Assembly (NCBI GenBank): GCA_034509495.1
Contig: CM067518.1
Coordinates: 4,560,528-4,624,527, forward strand
Length of the DNA: 64,000 nucleotides
From: Acestrorhynchus altus
Lineage: Eukaryota; Chordata; Actinopteri; Characiformes; Acestrorhynchidae
Reading direction: 5' to 3'
Below are positions 24,890 to 37,574 of the stretch, one piece after another. Position 1 is the stretch's first letter, and each line of letters starts with the position of its first letter. The notes beneath the pieces were generated by a model. That model was not told the DNA's origin and made no database searches. It worked only from the letters and a program-made list of their open reading frames with translations. The position numbers and the translations under genes are program-made.

Positions 24890-26190
24890 ACACACTCTAC
24901 GTCGTGCTTCTCCTCTTGTCCTTTCCTCGCCTCCTTTCACCTCTCCTCGGTCCCTCCTTTCTCCCTCTCCCCAATTTGTTCCCCTCACCATCTCACCTCT
25001 TTCACTCTCTTGCTCCTCTTCTCGTCTTTTTTCTCCTGTCTCTACCTCCCTTCACTTCTTCTCCTCTCCTCCTCCTTTCTCCATCTTCTTAAATCTTTAA
25101 CCTCCATGTCTCACCTCCTTTATAATGAACTCTTTTTCATGTCTTCCTACCCTCCCTTTGCCTTTTCTCCCCTCATACTCCACCTTCCTTCCTCTCTCCT
25201 TCTTCCTCCATCTCCCCTCATCTCTCTTTGATGCCTCCTCTCCCCACCTCCCTGCACTTCTCCTATTTCCCCTCTTTACCCAATATCCTCAAATCTTTCA
25301 CCTCCATTTCTTGCCTCCATTATCATTCTCTCTTCTGCTCTACTATTCAATCCCCTCCTCCTTTCTTTTTTCCTCCCCTTATTTCTCCTCCTTTTTCCAG
25401 CTCCTCTCAACTCTCCTTGTTGCCTCTTTTTACCACCTTTCTCATTCACTATTCTGCTCCACTTTTCCAACTCCATCTACCATTCATTTTCTTGCCCTCA
25501 CCTCCTCACCTCCATTCAACTTTGTTTCCCCACTTTTTTAATCTCCTCTCAGTTCTATTGGTTGCCTCCTCTCCCTAACTCCCCCCTTTATCTCTAATTG
25601 TTTCCTTCTTCCTCAAATCTTTCACCTAACCTTCTTTTATCCTTTCTTTTTCTTTTCTTTTCCATCTGTCTTACTCTCATTCTTTCCTCTCCCCATCCTC
25701 CTTCATTTTCTTCCCATTGACTCCCCTTAGGTCTACCTCTCTTCTTCTCCTCCTTTCCCCACCTCCTTTGTCAATTACTTTTCTACTCCTGCTGTGCTCC
25801 ACTACGCTTTTGGTTGTCTGCTCTCTCGTCTTCTCCTCCTTTCTCCATTTCCTCCTCCTCTTCTGTTCTCCTTTCTACCTCCTTTCTGTACTCTTCTGTA
25901 CTCCTGACACTTTTCACTTCCCTAATCTCTCTTCTACCATACTCTCCTCCTTCACTTTCTTAACTCCTTGCTAATGTATTTCTCTGTCCTCCTCACTTCA
26001 TATTCCTCCTCCTCTCCTTTTCTTTCTCCCTCTCCTCCATTCTTCCTTCTCTGCTCCTCTCCTCAATTCCCATCTACTCGTCTGGTCTTCTATCCTCTTT
26101 CCCTCTACATTCCTTGCCACCTCTTCTCACCAGTTGCCTTCTCTCCTTTTTTTTCTTTGCTTCCTTCTTCTCTCTTCTCCACATTAAGTT
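24890..26190. repeat. 1.3-kb polypyrimidine tract with degenerate tandem units
   Basis: Nearly all C and T on the plus strand. Imperfect units recur: AAATCTTTCACCTCCAT-type words near 25090, 25290 and 25613, and CTCCTCTCA..GTTGCCTC-type words near 25400 and 25545. Open frames of up to 138 aa through it are compositional artefacts. Confidence 0.9.
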
Positions 26191-26629
26191 ATGTGCATTG
26201 GAAAATATTGTTTATTGGGACCAGCACATTCATGGAAGGACATTCCGGTGATGAAAAGACAGTACAATCAATAGATTCAAATCTCACAGAAAATTTGTGG
26301 GGCTGTGCTGGGAAATGTGTGGAGAAGAAAAATGTGGCCGGTATAGGAAATCTTTACAAATTTACGAAAAACTAGTTACATATATTTAACTTACATGCGC
26401 CAGCTGCACTTTCCATTGTGGGAACATTTCATGATAAATGGACCAATAGAAATTGTCCAAAATCACTTGGGATTAAATCTTGTTGCATTAACATACATTT
26501 ACAGCTTGGATGTCAGAGTTGTTTCTATATATGTAATATTACACCTCCTTTCCAGTCCAATGTCCTCCACTTCCCCGAGCCTTATGGAACAGGCTTGGCC
26601 CATCAAGTCAATCTGAGCACCCTGTTTAT

Positions 26630-28150
26630 ATTTATGTATGGAGGTGAGTGCAGAGAAGCCACGGCACTCTAAGCTTTATTGACTAAGCATTAAGGGGACA
26701 TTATCAGGCGATAGCGGAGTTATTTATGATACAGTGTGGGGAGGGGGTTGGAGAGGCACAGGGACTGAGTTATGTGAGAACCAGTGTGAGGATGAAAGCT
26801 GCTCATACAGTCAGTGCTGATAGCAGCGTGCCTTCATCTCTGCCTCTCACTGTGCATACAGTACACTAAAAAAGAAGCATAGATTTATGAAGATCCAGTT
26901 TACGCCAGCCCACGGGTCAGCGGTGGCCTGCTTATCTGGCCCTCACTGCCATGGCTTTAGCCAGGGAGCCTTGACAGTATGCAGAGCAGTTGCAAATGTC
27001 CCCCAAACAAACACGACAAGCATATACAGCTGAGAAATGAGGATGGGTGTGTATAATGTGGATCCAGGCGCTGGGAGGGAGGCAGCAGTGCTTGGACCCC
27101 TGACCCTAATTCTAAGCTAGAGGACAACTTGAGAGGCTGGAATATGAACAGGCCAGTTGATGAATTATACATTGAATATCTGTAGCGTGAATTATGAATT
27201 TCATACATCTAAGCAGCCTCTGTTTCTTTACCTCACAGTATCGCACAAGAACCAGGCAAGGCCTGCCAGCAAGAATTTAAATTGGCGACTACACTGAGCG
27301 TTCTCCAGCACAGGCCAATCGATCATTATGGATCTGCAGACGTTTCCCATGATTTGCGCTTCTTCTCTCTCCAAACGATATGGGCGTAGTCCAAGATTCT
27401 TGATCCATTTGTGCAGCCTAATTACAATTTCGGCTTAAAATGCTCCACCCACTCCTGAGAAAGCCAGCATACTTTGGAGATCTGGGTTATCATCTACTGA
27501 TTCATGTGTGACCAAATGCACGCCATGTTTACAGCCGTGTAAACAGCCAAAGTGCCTTCTGACGAAAATAAGGGTTTGTTTGAAGATAGATGTCTGATGG
27601 AAGAGGAGGGGAGCTTCACACATTCATTTCTCCGTTTATTTCACATTACTTATTACAATCACAGCTGCTCATTCAGAAACTTTATTCCAGATTTATTCCG
27701 GTCTCCTGTTTACTTCACAGTTGCCAGGGAATCACATAAAAATGAGAAACGGTCTAAAGCACTTTGCAAAATAAAACAAAATTCCTCTCAGCCCACCAAA
27801 CTTCACACGTGTCAGGCCTTCGGGTCTTGAAGATACCAGGAAGATCAGATACCGAGCTAAAGACACTGAGAGCATGCAAGATACCTGGACGAACCCGCAA
27901 TTACACACATGCACACCCTGGCTTACCTCTACCCTCTGGCACTTTCACTCCAAAACACACATACTCACACACTTCACCTACGGAAAGCCATCTTTCTCTG
28001 CAGTAAACCAGGTCAACAAACAAAAAGCAATTATGTTGGGCAGCTGCCGCCTGGGAGTGGGTAATTACAGTGTGGTGTGGACAGCTTCATTCTAAACAGG
28101 TACTAAAAGCATCATTAATCATCTCCATGGTGATGTCTCAGCCCGCTCAC
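26630..28150. promoter_or_regulatory. Long complex non-coding block, enhancer-like
   Basis: About 1.5 kb with almost no repeats, unusual for this window. It has mixed composition and many short homeodomain-type TAAT cores. No frame resembles a protein. It runs into the DR5 cluster at 28.2 kb. Read as a likely regulatory island of the Hox 3' flank. Confidence 0.3.
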
Positions 28151-28215
28151 GCTCATGTGACTGCCTGCCAGCGTGGAGGAGACATCTGATTGGCTGCAGG
28201 CAGAAGTCCTTGCAG

Positions 28216-28316
28216 AGGTCAGCCAGTCAGCTCAGCTGACCTGCCAGTGACCTTGTATCACTTGACCTCTACAGACCTGGAGGTCGTGCCTTGGTATCAG
28301 TTTGGAGAGCGGGTCA
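28216..28316 (-). promoter_or_regulatory. Candidate retinoic acid response element, perfect DR5
   Basis: On the minus strand AGGTCA-CTGGC-AGGTCA, a direct repeat spaced by 5, occupies 28237-28253. More perfect half-sites flank it: AGGTCA at 28216-28221, TGACCT at 28263-28268 and GGGTCA at 28311-28316. A CCAAT/Pbx-like TGATTGG lies just upstream near 28188. The block is complex, repeat-free sequence about 12 kb 3' of the Hox1 stop codon. Confidence 0.55.
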
Positions 28317-29678
28317 AAAAGAAGAGAAAGAGGGAGGGGAAGACAAATGATATGGGACGTAATGGTGGAAGGGTGGATAAAAGGAATGGGGAGAGAGAGA
28401 AGATGAAGGGGGGGAGCTTGAAGATGAAAAATAAAACAATGTCTTGATTGAGCACCTGGGTCCTCTCTTATTCACCATCTGACCGGTGGAAATGAAGATT
28501 ATTATGCCTTATGTGTGCAGTCCAGCCTAAACATCCATGCGTGGGGCAGAAATGGATCACACTAGAGGGTCAGCTTGTGTCAAGAACGCCAGAATAAAGC
28601 CAATTATCATCTTAAACTCCTGAGGTGTTCAACAATTACAGTTTGTGATTGATTGCACTATATATATATATATATCGTCTGTTGATCATTATCACAATGC
28701 ATGTGCCTGGTCAGAGGTGGGAAGTTCTGGAATAGATGGACTTCATTTCATGTATTTAAGTAACTTTTTTAAAGAAATTGTCATTTATTTGAAAAAAGTG
28801 CCTGATTTGTGCACTTTATCTATACCAGATGAGGGTAATTCCAGTCCAGAAAGTAAAAATCCATGGCAGGATTTTGTCAATATCCTAACCAAGAATAACA
28901 CCATTGGGTGGATTCTTATTTTCTGAGTGAACCTGGATTTCCCTCTTCTGATCCAAGCTCAATCCTCCAATCAAAAGCATCTTACATGACTTGGTTTGAC
29001 CAATTAAATGCAGTCCTGTGTATGTTTTACACTGTACATAAAGTTATTATTGTTAACAGTTTGAACACATTGCTGAATACGAAAGACTCGACTTCAGGAT
29101 GCAGCTGGAGAAACGTTTGTGATAAGTCATGTGTTTGGCTAATGGTGGAAGGAATGTGGGTAACTGTAGAGTATCATGCATAAGGTATCGTGCATTTGTA
29201 TCCATTAGCCTAATATATGCATTCTGTTAATTGAAGTTGCACTCATTGCTGACATAGACGTGCAAATGCACACACAGCATGTCTAGCAATTGTCGAGAAG
29301 TACTGCCAATAGAAATGGACTCTCCGGAGCAGATAAACTTGAACCTACTGGCAACATGCCTAATGCAGGAGTGGGCTGAAGGGGTACTGAGCTGTGGAGC
29401 AGTGGAACTGTTCTGTGGAATAATGGTGCTTCATCCAATAATTTTGGGATGAATTGTGGAGTTAAGGATGAGTTGGGTTGGTGATCATTCAACATCATGA
29501 ACTCACTAATGCCCTTTTCACTGAATGCAATCAAATTCTTAAAGCAATCCTCCAAATTCTAGCAGAAAGTCTTTGCTGGACAGTATTGAGTTACTATTTC
29601 AGAAGAAACCATGAATGAGCAGGTGTCCCAGTACTTTTGTCCATTTAGTGTAAGTTTGCTTTGCTTCTTGAGCTAAAT

Positions 29679-29860
29679 ATTCTGTGTTATTTTAATAATA
29701 AATATTCTGTGTTATTTTAATAATAAATATTCTGTTATTTTAATAGTAAATATTGTTATTTGAATAATAAATATTCTGTTATTTTAATAAAAAATATTCT
29801 GTTATTTTAATAATAAATATTCTGTTATTTTAATAATAAATATTCTGTTATTTTAATAGG
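29679..29860. repeat. AT-rich minisatellite, about 24-bp unit
   Basis: About eight copies of a unit built from AATAAATATTCTGTTATTTT AAT, with small indels. Confidence 0.92.
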
Positions 29861-30599
29861 GGTTTGCAAATGATTTTTACATTTTGTTTAATTTTTATAT
29901 TTATTTTAGTTTTATTTTACATTTCATTAATTCATTCTACAACACATTAAGGTTTGGTGTGTGTACTGTGTGTGCTGTTTTGGATTTATCTGATTTTGAC
30001 AAAGTAACTCACTACTTGAGTGTTCTTTTTACCTTCTCTTACTTGAGAAATCATTTTAAAAAGCACGTCTACTTTAGTAACTTTTATTTCAAAGTAACAG
30101 TACTTTTGCGTGAGTTCCGTTTTTTGGCTACTGTACCCACCTCTGTGCCTGGTGCAACATGGAAATAACAAGTCATCATGCAAATGACTAATCAATCTAA
30201 TTCACAATAGATTTTGCCTTTGGGATACTTACTTAATATCACATATAAATGTGAAGGAATTAAAATAGGCTTTGCATTATCCAATGCACATTCTGTGTTT
30301 GTTAAAACAAAAATAATTAATGAAATATACTGGACAAAATGCCTCTATTATTAGATGATCGGTTTTCACATGGCTGCACTACATTTAAACAAATCATAAT
30401 AGTTGCTCCCCAGAATTAGGTTATGATAGCTGGAAAGTGGGATGATGTATTTGATGTGAATTTTAATGAGATATTTAGCTCATTGTTTCCCGCTCAGTGG
30501 ACAATAGAGTGTTGTTGTTGTTTTTTTATTGTTAGTAATCCATTTATTACTTACCTCTATTGTCATTATATTGTAATACAGAGCAACAAAATTGATCTT

Positions 30600-30705
30600 T
30601 GGAAGCTGGGGTTAGAGTGCAAGGTCAACCATAAAACAGTGCTTCAGGAGCAGGAAGCGTTAAGGGTCTTGCCTAAGGACCCAACAGTGGCAGGTTAGCA
30701 GAAAG
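30600..30705 (+). repeat. Dispersed fish repeat fragment
   Basis: GGGTCTTGCCTAAGGACCCA ACAGTGGCAG matches a widespread fish repeat (GGGCCTTGCTCAAGGGCCCAACAG type); only a fragment. Confidence 0.55.
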
Positions 30706-30993
30706 CATCTGTCCTCTCTGAGGGGAAGGAGATGGAGGACGTATAGTTGTAATGGCTGTGCAGAGACTCCATTTTTGGGGAAAGTTCATGAACTGGGCTT
30801 CTATTCAGCACCGAGGCAAGATTGACAGATGGAGCACAACTGCTGATCTAAAAGACAGACAGAGAGCATCCTCACACACCAACTGGCTGTTTCCATCTTT
30901 TTCTGCTCCCGTCTTATGCCCTCTTCTCGTCTGTCCTCTCCTCTCTACCCTTCTCCCACCTCTACAACCACCCCCCTTTTGCCCCTCTCCATA

Positions 30994-30994
<1 letters not shown>

Positions 30995-31070
<76 letters not shown>
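30995..31070. repeat. (TG)n array
   Basis: TG run of about 75 bp with one GCG interruption. Confidence 0.96.
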
Positions 31071-31071
<1 letters not shown>

Positions 31072-31950
31072 GCCATGGCAACCTCACCCAGGGCAGCTCG
31101 GGGTGGAGTGTTGACTTCAGACAAATAGAAGCATTGCAGCTTGCCTCAGCCTTGGAAGCACTGGAGAGAGAAGAGGAGAATCTGAGGATGAAGAAAAGCC
31201 AGAATCTGCTTGCGTGTGCTGGTGTTTGGTGCTTTATTTACACTAGGCTCTATTTGCACTCAACACATGAAAGGGGTAAAAGGAAGGTAAACACAGTATA
31301 TCATCTCCTGGCAAATTAGCCCCACAAAAATGTGTCGAATCAGCCTAAAAGGGAACAAAATGTGCGCATATCTCTCATACAGTGCCCCCGAAATGTTACT
31401 TTTTACACCAGGTGGACATCACCGCTCTCTTTTCTTCATTTACACTAGTAGACAGTGTTATGTACGGTATGTCTTTTAATTCTGCTGCTTCAATATGAGC
31501 AGATATGGTTCTGCACACTCTGCAATGTTCCATGTTATCTCTTTTTATTTTCCCTGCCATTATGCTAGCCTGCAACTTTCCAAAGGGCAACTCCAACCGC
31601 AGAGCCACACCATAGAGGTCAGCACTGTTTTCCCAGAATCCATAGCCAAGGGCCTTCTTTATTTATGTCTGTGATGAAGCATGCTGAAGCCCACCTGAGA
31701 TGTTGAGCTCCCCTGTTGTGTGTGTGTTAGGCAGATATGTTCTGGCTCCTGCTAAATGTGCTGAACCAGGAATTAGCACTCATTAGTAGAACATATAGTA
31801 TGAATAAAATACGGAGTGTATTTCATTGTATTTGCCATTAATGTTTTACACATTTTACTGTTTTATATTGCTTTTATTTACAAATAAAAAGTATTATATA
31901 AATAAACTGCCTTGCCTAGCTTAATATTTTAGTACAAAATACATGTATTC

Positions 31951-31955
<5 letters not shown>

Positions 31956-32022
<67 letters not shown>
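31956..32022. repeat. (AAT)n array
   Basis: About 22 AAT units. Confidence 0.97.
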
Positions 32023-32024
<2 letters not shown>

Positions 32025-32209
32025 CATTGATTTTTGTTAAGTGTTGTTTAATACAATAAATAGTTTTAACATAACATTATGTACTAATAACATAGAAACA
32101 ACTAGTCCAAAAGAAATGATCTATTTAGTCATTTTTCACCTGGCCACTGGAGGTGCTGTTGAGCACAATACACACAAATACACAGCTTGCCTGTTGTGCA
32201 CTCGAAGAA

Positions 32210-32360
32210 TAATTGAAAAAAACAGTGGAGTGCGATCATTTTGGAGAAAACTCAATTTTTGGTCAGTATTTTTCCTAAAACTTTATGACCAAAAATTGAT
32301 TGAACAAAGTGTAAGAATTCTTCATTTCACTCTTTTTAAGGTTAGGTTTAAGAATACAGG
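32210..32360 (+). repeat. Dispersed repeat R2, copy 1
   Basis: GATTGAACAAAGTGTAAGAA TTCTTCATTTCACT and then TTAAGGTTAGGTT; also found at 55175-55300. Confidence 0.75.
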
Positions 32361-32599
32361 AGAATATTACCAATGTGCTCATATGTCTACTACAGAATGT
32401 ATATTACAGTATGTGTGATTTGGTATGTACAGCACAATGCATCGCAGTACAGTGCAACATAGTGTTTGAACATTGCAGTATGTTTGATTACCATATTACT
32501 GTAGAGCACATACATAGAGGTTAAGTAACAGTGGTTACACAACGTTATACAACAAAATCTTTGTGTAAAAAGCAAACAGCAGTTAAATGCTTATGGGTG

Positions 32600-33030
32600 T
32601 TAAATTTCTCCACCTGAGACGGTTAGCAGCCCTGTGAACTGGTCGCTATCATCTATAGGTAGCAATAAAGAAGCTATTTGTGAGCACTGCTGGTGGCATT
32701 CACGTACAACACCGCTAAGAAGAAGCGAATCAAACATCAGGAAAGGCCTTTGCACTCTACAGCTGACTTCTCTGTCTCGCTCTTGACTCTCGGCTTTTGG
32801 AGCTTCATGCTCCCCTCTTCCCTTCCTCACTCCCCCCGTCCTCCCCTTCCCTCCCACCAACCCCAGAGCCCATTTTCTTTCCCCCCCCAGACCCAGAAGT
32901 GCTGAGTGCTGCTGTTTGCTCTGCACACAGATTTTCGCTGAGGCTGTAAGCTGTCCCCAAACATCTGTTCTCAGGAGTCGTGTAAAGGAGAGGAGAAACA
33001 AGGGCTATGCATGCGCACCCTGCTTCGTGT
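32600..33030. other. Complex unique stretch, no gene recognised
   Basis: Balanced-composition sequence with a C-rich run (32820-32890). An antisense 133-aa frame crosses it but resembles no family. It could be a regulatory element. Confidence 0.3.
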
Positions 33031-33239
33031 ATGCCTACCTATACAGCTCTTTGTGCAGCCCACTGACAATGGACAAATGGGCGGCTATTCTTCATTTTAG
33101 AGGCTCCTGTTTGAGCTGGGGGAAAGCCATACTAAGTCAGTGCATAGAGAAAAGAGAGAGAGAGAGAGAGAGGCATTACGAGATGAAGAGATATAGCCAA
33201 GAGAATGTAGGAGGATAGTGTGTCCTCTAGGATACAACA

Positions 33240-35235
33240 GCAATCAGCCATTTTGGGAAGCATCCGTTAAATTTAAGCAGCAGGAGTGAAACCTTCAGTA
33301 AACTGACACATAGGTACTTTATTGACTCTGCACTTTCACTTTCACCTCATATTTCTGTCACTTTTCTATGATGTGAATTTCAGGTAAGAGCGGTTATTGT
33401 TTCATTAGTGATAAAGGCAACGTCAAATCACAATCAATCACCACTACTTCACCCCTCCGTGGTGCAGTTTGGAAACTTCTCTACCCCCACTGTCCATCAG
33501 CTTCAGTTCTGAAGGGGCCCTAACTGCTTTTAACTTTCATTATACTTTTTGCATTTGATCAGCGCAATGTGAGCACCTCAGCTCTGTTGCTGGAATGGCT
33601 TCTGTTAAAGAAAGTGTCTCCTTTTTTTTATTACGGCTCCACTAATAAATCAGTTTTGTGGCCAAAAATAAGGGGCCAAAGTGTTCAATTGGTAGAACGG
33701 TATTTAAAATTTTGTGGTTGACTGAAACTTGACAAATCGAACTTAGTTATTATACCTGAGATTTATTTTAGATATTTGAGTATTATTGAAACGGAATCCT
33801 TTTACTCAATTGCATTTCCAGGAGACATCTCCATTAAAACTGCAAATAACACAGAAACAAACCTCAAAGGTCCAGAAGAATGTCCCTTTTTCTCTTGCCA
33901 GCCATTTGAGCTCTTGCCCTTTTAAATGCATTCCAAATTCCTATTTCGGTAAAACTGGACTGCCCACAACTATGCTGATTGCACGCCATGTCAGACCACA
34001 TGCTATTCTACATGGCTAAACAAAGAAGACATTTAATTACATACCTAGATACCCTACAGTACAAAGGTACTGTAACCTATATTCTTTTCTTGCTTTTCCA
34101 CAGTTAAGTATGTATCTTTTTTTCTCATTATATGTATACACACATATACAGAACAACAAAAAACCTCTCTTTATATATCCCAGCTTAGACAACCGGGGAC
34201 CAGAGAATGGAGCAGAGAAGGTTTGAGGCCTTGCTCAAGGGTATAAATAACCCAGCACTCAAACCAGTGTACCGTAACCCTTATAACCACTATACCTTAG
34301 CTGTGTTTCATTTTCAGATTCACCAGCTCAGTCTCTATTGTTGTCATTCAGGGAAATAGTAGTTTCCAAGCAGCCTTGCTGTCTAGTTCTGCCCTGTAAT
34401 CAACAGTTTTGAGTTGATATTTTCAGATATGTATACAATTGCTTATCTCTGCTAACCTGAATATCAGTTGGGCTGTACTTTATATAATGTCTCCTTCATC
34501 CTGTTCCAACTGTCCGGTGACTGGTGTGCAGTAATACGGCACATCTGGAAGAAGGTCATTTTGAATATGAAAGCTCGACAAGATTAAACTTTGTATGAAA
34601 AGGTAGAAACATATTGAAAACAAACAGTAACGTACGATTGCCAGTCTATCCAATGTCATTGCAACTTTGTCAACACAGATGAACACAGTGTTACATCGTC
34701 TGTCAAAACACTGCATACAGTGTTGTCATAATATCCTCCTGGATGTTTCCTGTCCCTTCCTGGCCTGTGCTCACCCTGTCACACCCCATCATAATCTATG
34801 AATCAGGTGTATTAGTATCCATCTATTTGGGGTTGTGCCCTTTTTGCAGTTCTGGAGGTGATGCTGCTGCACAGCAATGCCATTTGGACAATGACTATGA
34901 TGTACATCTCGGAGGGTGATGGGTTGGACATGGAGATCCATCACTGTGTAAGTGAAAAGTCATATTTTGATCATGTAAATTGGAATATTGAAATCCTTTA
35001 CGCTGTTCATCCAGCAGCAATCAGTTTAACTACTTTTTCATTCAGCTCAGAAAATGTACATGTGGTGGGGTTTGCAGGGGTTTGACCAACTTCAGAATCA
35101 GGAGCAGGGTTAGTGAAATAGTGTTAAGGTTGTAAAAACTAATGGTTGATTTGGGGCTTTTAAATGTTAAACATAGGAAAGTTGATTGAAAACTGTGTAA
35201 AAAGTGTAAAAAATTTAATCTACCAATAAAATCTT
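33240..35235. other. No gene seen; decayed repeat at 34185-34300
   Basis: AT-rich sequence without a credible coding frame. 34185-34300 carries a decayed GGCCTTGCTCAAGGGTA fragment of the same fish repeat as 30.6 kb. Confidence 0.45.
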
Positions 35236-35238
35236 TTA

Positions 35239-35239
<1 letters not shown>

Positions 35240-35337
<98 letters not shown>
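35240..35337. repeat. Compound (CT)n-(TA)n-(T)n array
   Basis: Three simple repeats joined without spacer: CT to about 35273, TA to about 35306, then about 30 T. Confidence 0.97.
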
Positions 35338-35764
35338 ATGTTTGTAAAAGATAACCTCTACATTTAAAAGTTGTATTGTTTTGCTAAAAAGAGTATTATG
35401 GATTTAGTTACTAACTACAACTCTACCCCTTGACCTATCTTTAATCTACCCCTTAGGGAAATTGATATATGGAAGGTTTCACATCATATTAGAATATATA
35501 GGATGACCTTATATCCATCATATATATGTCACACATTCAAAAACCTTTGAGACACATTCACTGTCTTTGGAACTGATCGTCCTAGAATATGGGACATGCT
35601 TTTGCCATATATCAAGAAATAAAAAAACATGTTTAATACATATGTTTAACAGTGTATGTTGCACTTTTGTTGCAGTGGCAAAAAAAAAATCCAAAATGTA
35701 ACTCATCGTATGTTAAAAGAATGAGAATAAGCAAGTGTAAGAATCTACTCACTCAAATTGTGTT

Positions 35765-35990
35765 GCCTGGACAGGTCAGAATGTGTGGGGTTGGTCCTGG
35801 TCTACAGTGTTCAGTACTGCCCAACGTGCTCCAAGAAGGACAGTTGGTGGCAGCAGGGTCGTGGGTGTCATCAGGCTCACTGATGCTCATGGAGGCCTCA
35901 CCACTTGTGAAGTCCATGCTTCAATTGGTCAGATCCAGGGAATCTTCTCAATATTGGGCAGGTGGTGTTAATGTTAGGGCTGGTCCATGA
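35765..35990 (+). pseudogene. Tc1-like transposon remnant, family 1
   Basis: TCCAAGAAGGACAGTTGGTG..AGGGTCGTGG, CATGGAGGCCTCACC and CAATATTGGGCAGGTGGTGT TAATGTTA follow the family order with the middle deleted. Frames across it are broken. Confidence 0.65.
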
Positions 35991-36204
35991 ATTTATTTTG
36001 TATATGAAATGATGCCCAATTTGTTTATGAAATATGTGCATAACTGGCCATGTATCAGATGTTGGTGTTGTGTGTGTTATATGGTGCTTGGGTCCAATAA
36101 CTTGTAGTTGGCAGTGCAATCCAGAAGTTTAGTTTGCGTAAAGTCGTTTCTCTCTTCTGAACTTGGGTGTCTTATTTCTCCTTGCCAGTCGATTGTATGC
36201 AAAT

Positions 36205-36615
36205 GCATCGCGTCTCAAACTGATGGCTGTGTATGGTGGAGTCATTTCTGCTCGCTCGGGCGCGCGCGTTGCTCCGGCTGCTAATAAAGAAGAGCAGCGC
36301 ACGAGCGCGGTCATCAGCGGCGGATTGCATTGCGGGCTAATGGCGTTCTGCTCTCAATTACTGAGCAAAGAGCAGCAGTGCGGTGAGGATTACGCGCAGC
36401 GCCACCGCCTTCTCCACCCTCCGCTCGCCTCCCACTCCGCCACTATGGGCGTTAAGGCTCGGCGAGGGCTTGTAACGCGGGTGCGGCGCGCGCGCTGAGA
36501 GCGCGCTGAGAGCGCCGCGCGCTCGTGTAGGTGAAAGCTAATGGGTTCTGCGGGGAACGACGAGGAACTCTTTAAAAGTCAAACACGACGACGAGAATCG
36601 TCTGAACCGGATCGA
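36205..36615. promoter_or_regulatory. CpG island about 3.7 kb past the Hox1 stop codon
   Basis: Abrupt GC- and CpG-rich block with runs such as GCGCGCGCGTTGC and GAGCGCGCTGAGAGCGC in otherwise AT-rich DNA. It contains homeodomain-like TAAT cores and several AGAGC/GCGC repeats. The overlapping 111-aa plus-strand frame (36163-36498) is basic and resembles no family I know. It could be a promoter of a non-coding transcript, or a conserved CpG island of the Hox 3' flank. Confidence 0.55.
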
Positions 36616-36805
36616 CAGGCCCGGGCCTGCACAGCCATTAGCTTCCAGCTGAACACAGAGAGGGAGAGAGGGAGAGAGGGAGAGAGGGAGGCCGAGGAGC
36701 AGAACAACTCCTGAGTTCATCCTGGAGTTTAAGAAAACCATCTCAGCTGCTTTTAGAACTGAGAGAGACGAAACGTGTTGCTTAGTTTTTTCACAGTTAG
36801 AATAA

Positions 36806-36806
36806 G

Positions 36807-36869
<63 letters not shown>

Positions 36870-36904
36870 GTTGTTGATGTTGTTGTTGTTGTTGTTGTTG
36901 TTGT
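36806..36904. repeat. (TTA)n-(TTG)n array
   Basis: About 65 bp of TTA followed by about 35 bp of TTG. Confidence 0.97.
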
Positions 36905-37162
36905 GTTAAGAAGAGGAAGAACAACACTAATAATTATAGATCAAGTTATTTCTTCATTTTATTACTTGATAAAAAATATTAATTAATTTTCTATTACGAC
37001 TATTAGTGATACATTTAGTAGCAAAATGAAAAATTTATTCCTCTTCGTTTTCTTTTTCTTGCATTTATCCATGATGAAATATTATAGATCAACAGGCACA
37101 ATTATGTTACTACTAGTATTATAAATATGAATTATTATTATTAAATTCATATGTATGGGGTA

Positions 37163-37189
37163 TTTCTTCTGATTATTATTATTATTATT

Positions 37190-37231
<42 letters not shown>

Positions 37232-37337
37232 GCAATATGATAATAATATGAAATACTGTTAATAAGCATCATGATGTGTACTTATTGTATTTATGTACTT
37301 TTTCATGCTATTATTAATGATAAAACATTGTATTGAA

Positions 37338-37388
<51 letters not shown>
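37163..37388. repeat. (ATT)n/(AAT)n arrays, partly inverted
   Basis: An ATT run passes straight into an AAT run at 37163-37228, a perfect palindrome. A second AAT array lies at 37338-37388. Confidence 0.96.
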
Positions 37389-37389
<1 letters not shown>

Positions 37390-37574
37390 TAAAATTCTTT
37401 ATTATGGTTTTCATGTTCCATCATTTTCTCCATAAGTACTTGATGGAACAGGCGTTTTAATAGGGTTTTAATCACGTTCGTTGTTCCTGAAGCCATTCTG
37501 ATACAGTGGGATCGTCCTCCAAGGACACAGAGCTCAGCCCGTATTAATAATGGAGCCTTCTGTCAGTGAGGCGC

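Noticed and set aside
24829..26375. Several 85-138 aa frames
   Set aside because: Low-complexity S/L/P/F-rich translations of the polypyrimidine tract.
29679..29860. CRISPR-like array
   Set aside because: Units are directly adjacent and AT-rich with no unique spacers; a minisatellite in a vertebrate genome.
36163..36498. 111-aa frame in the CpG island
   Set aside because: Open because of high GC content; basic, arginine-rich end and no family resemblance.
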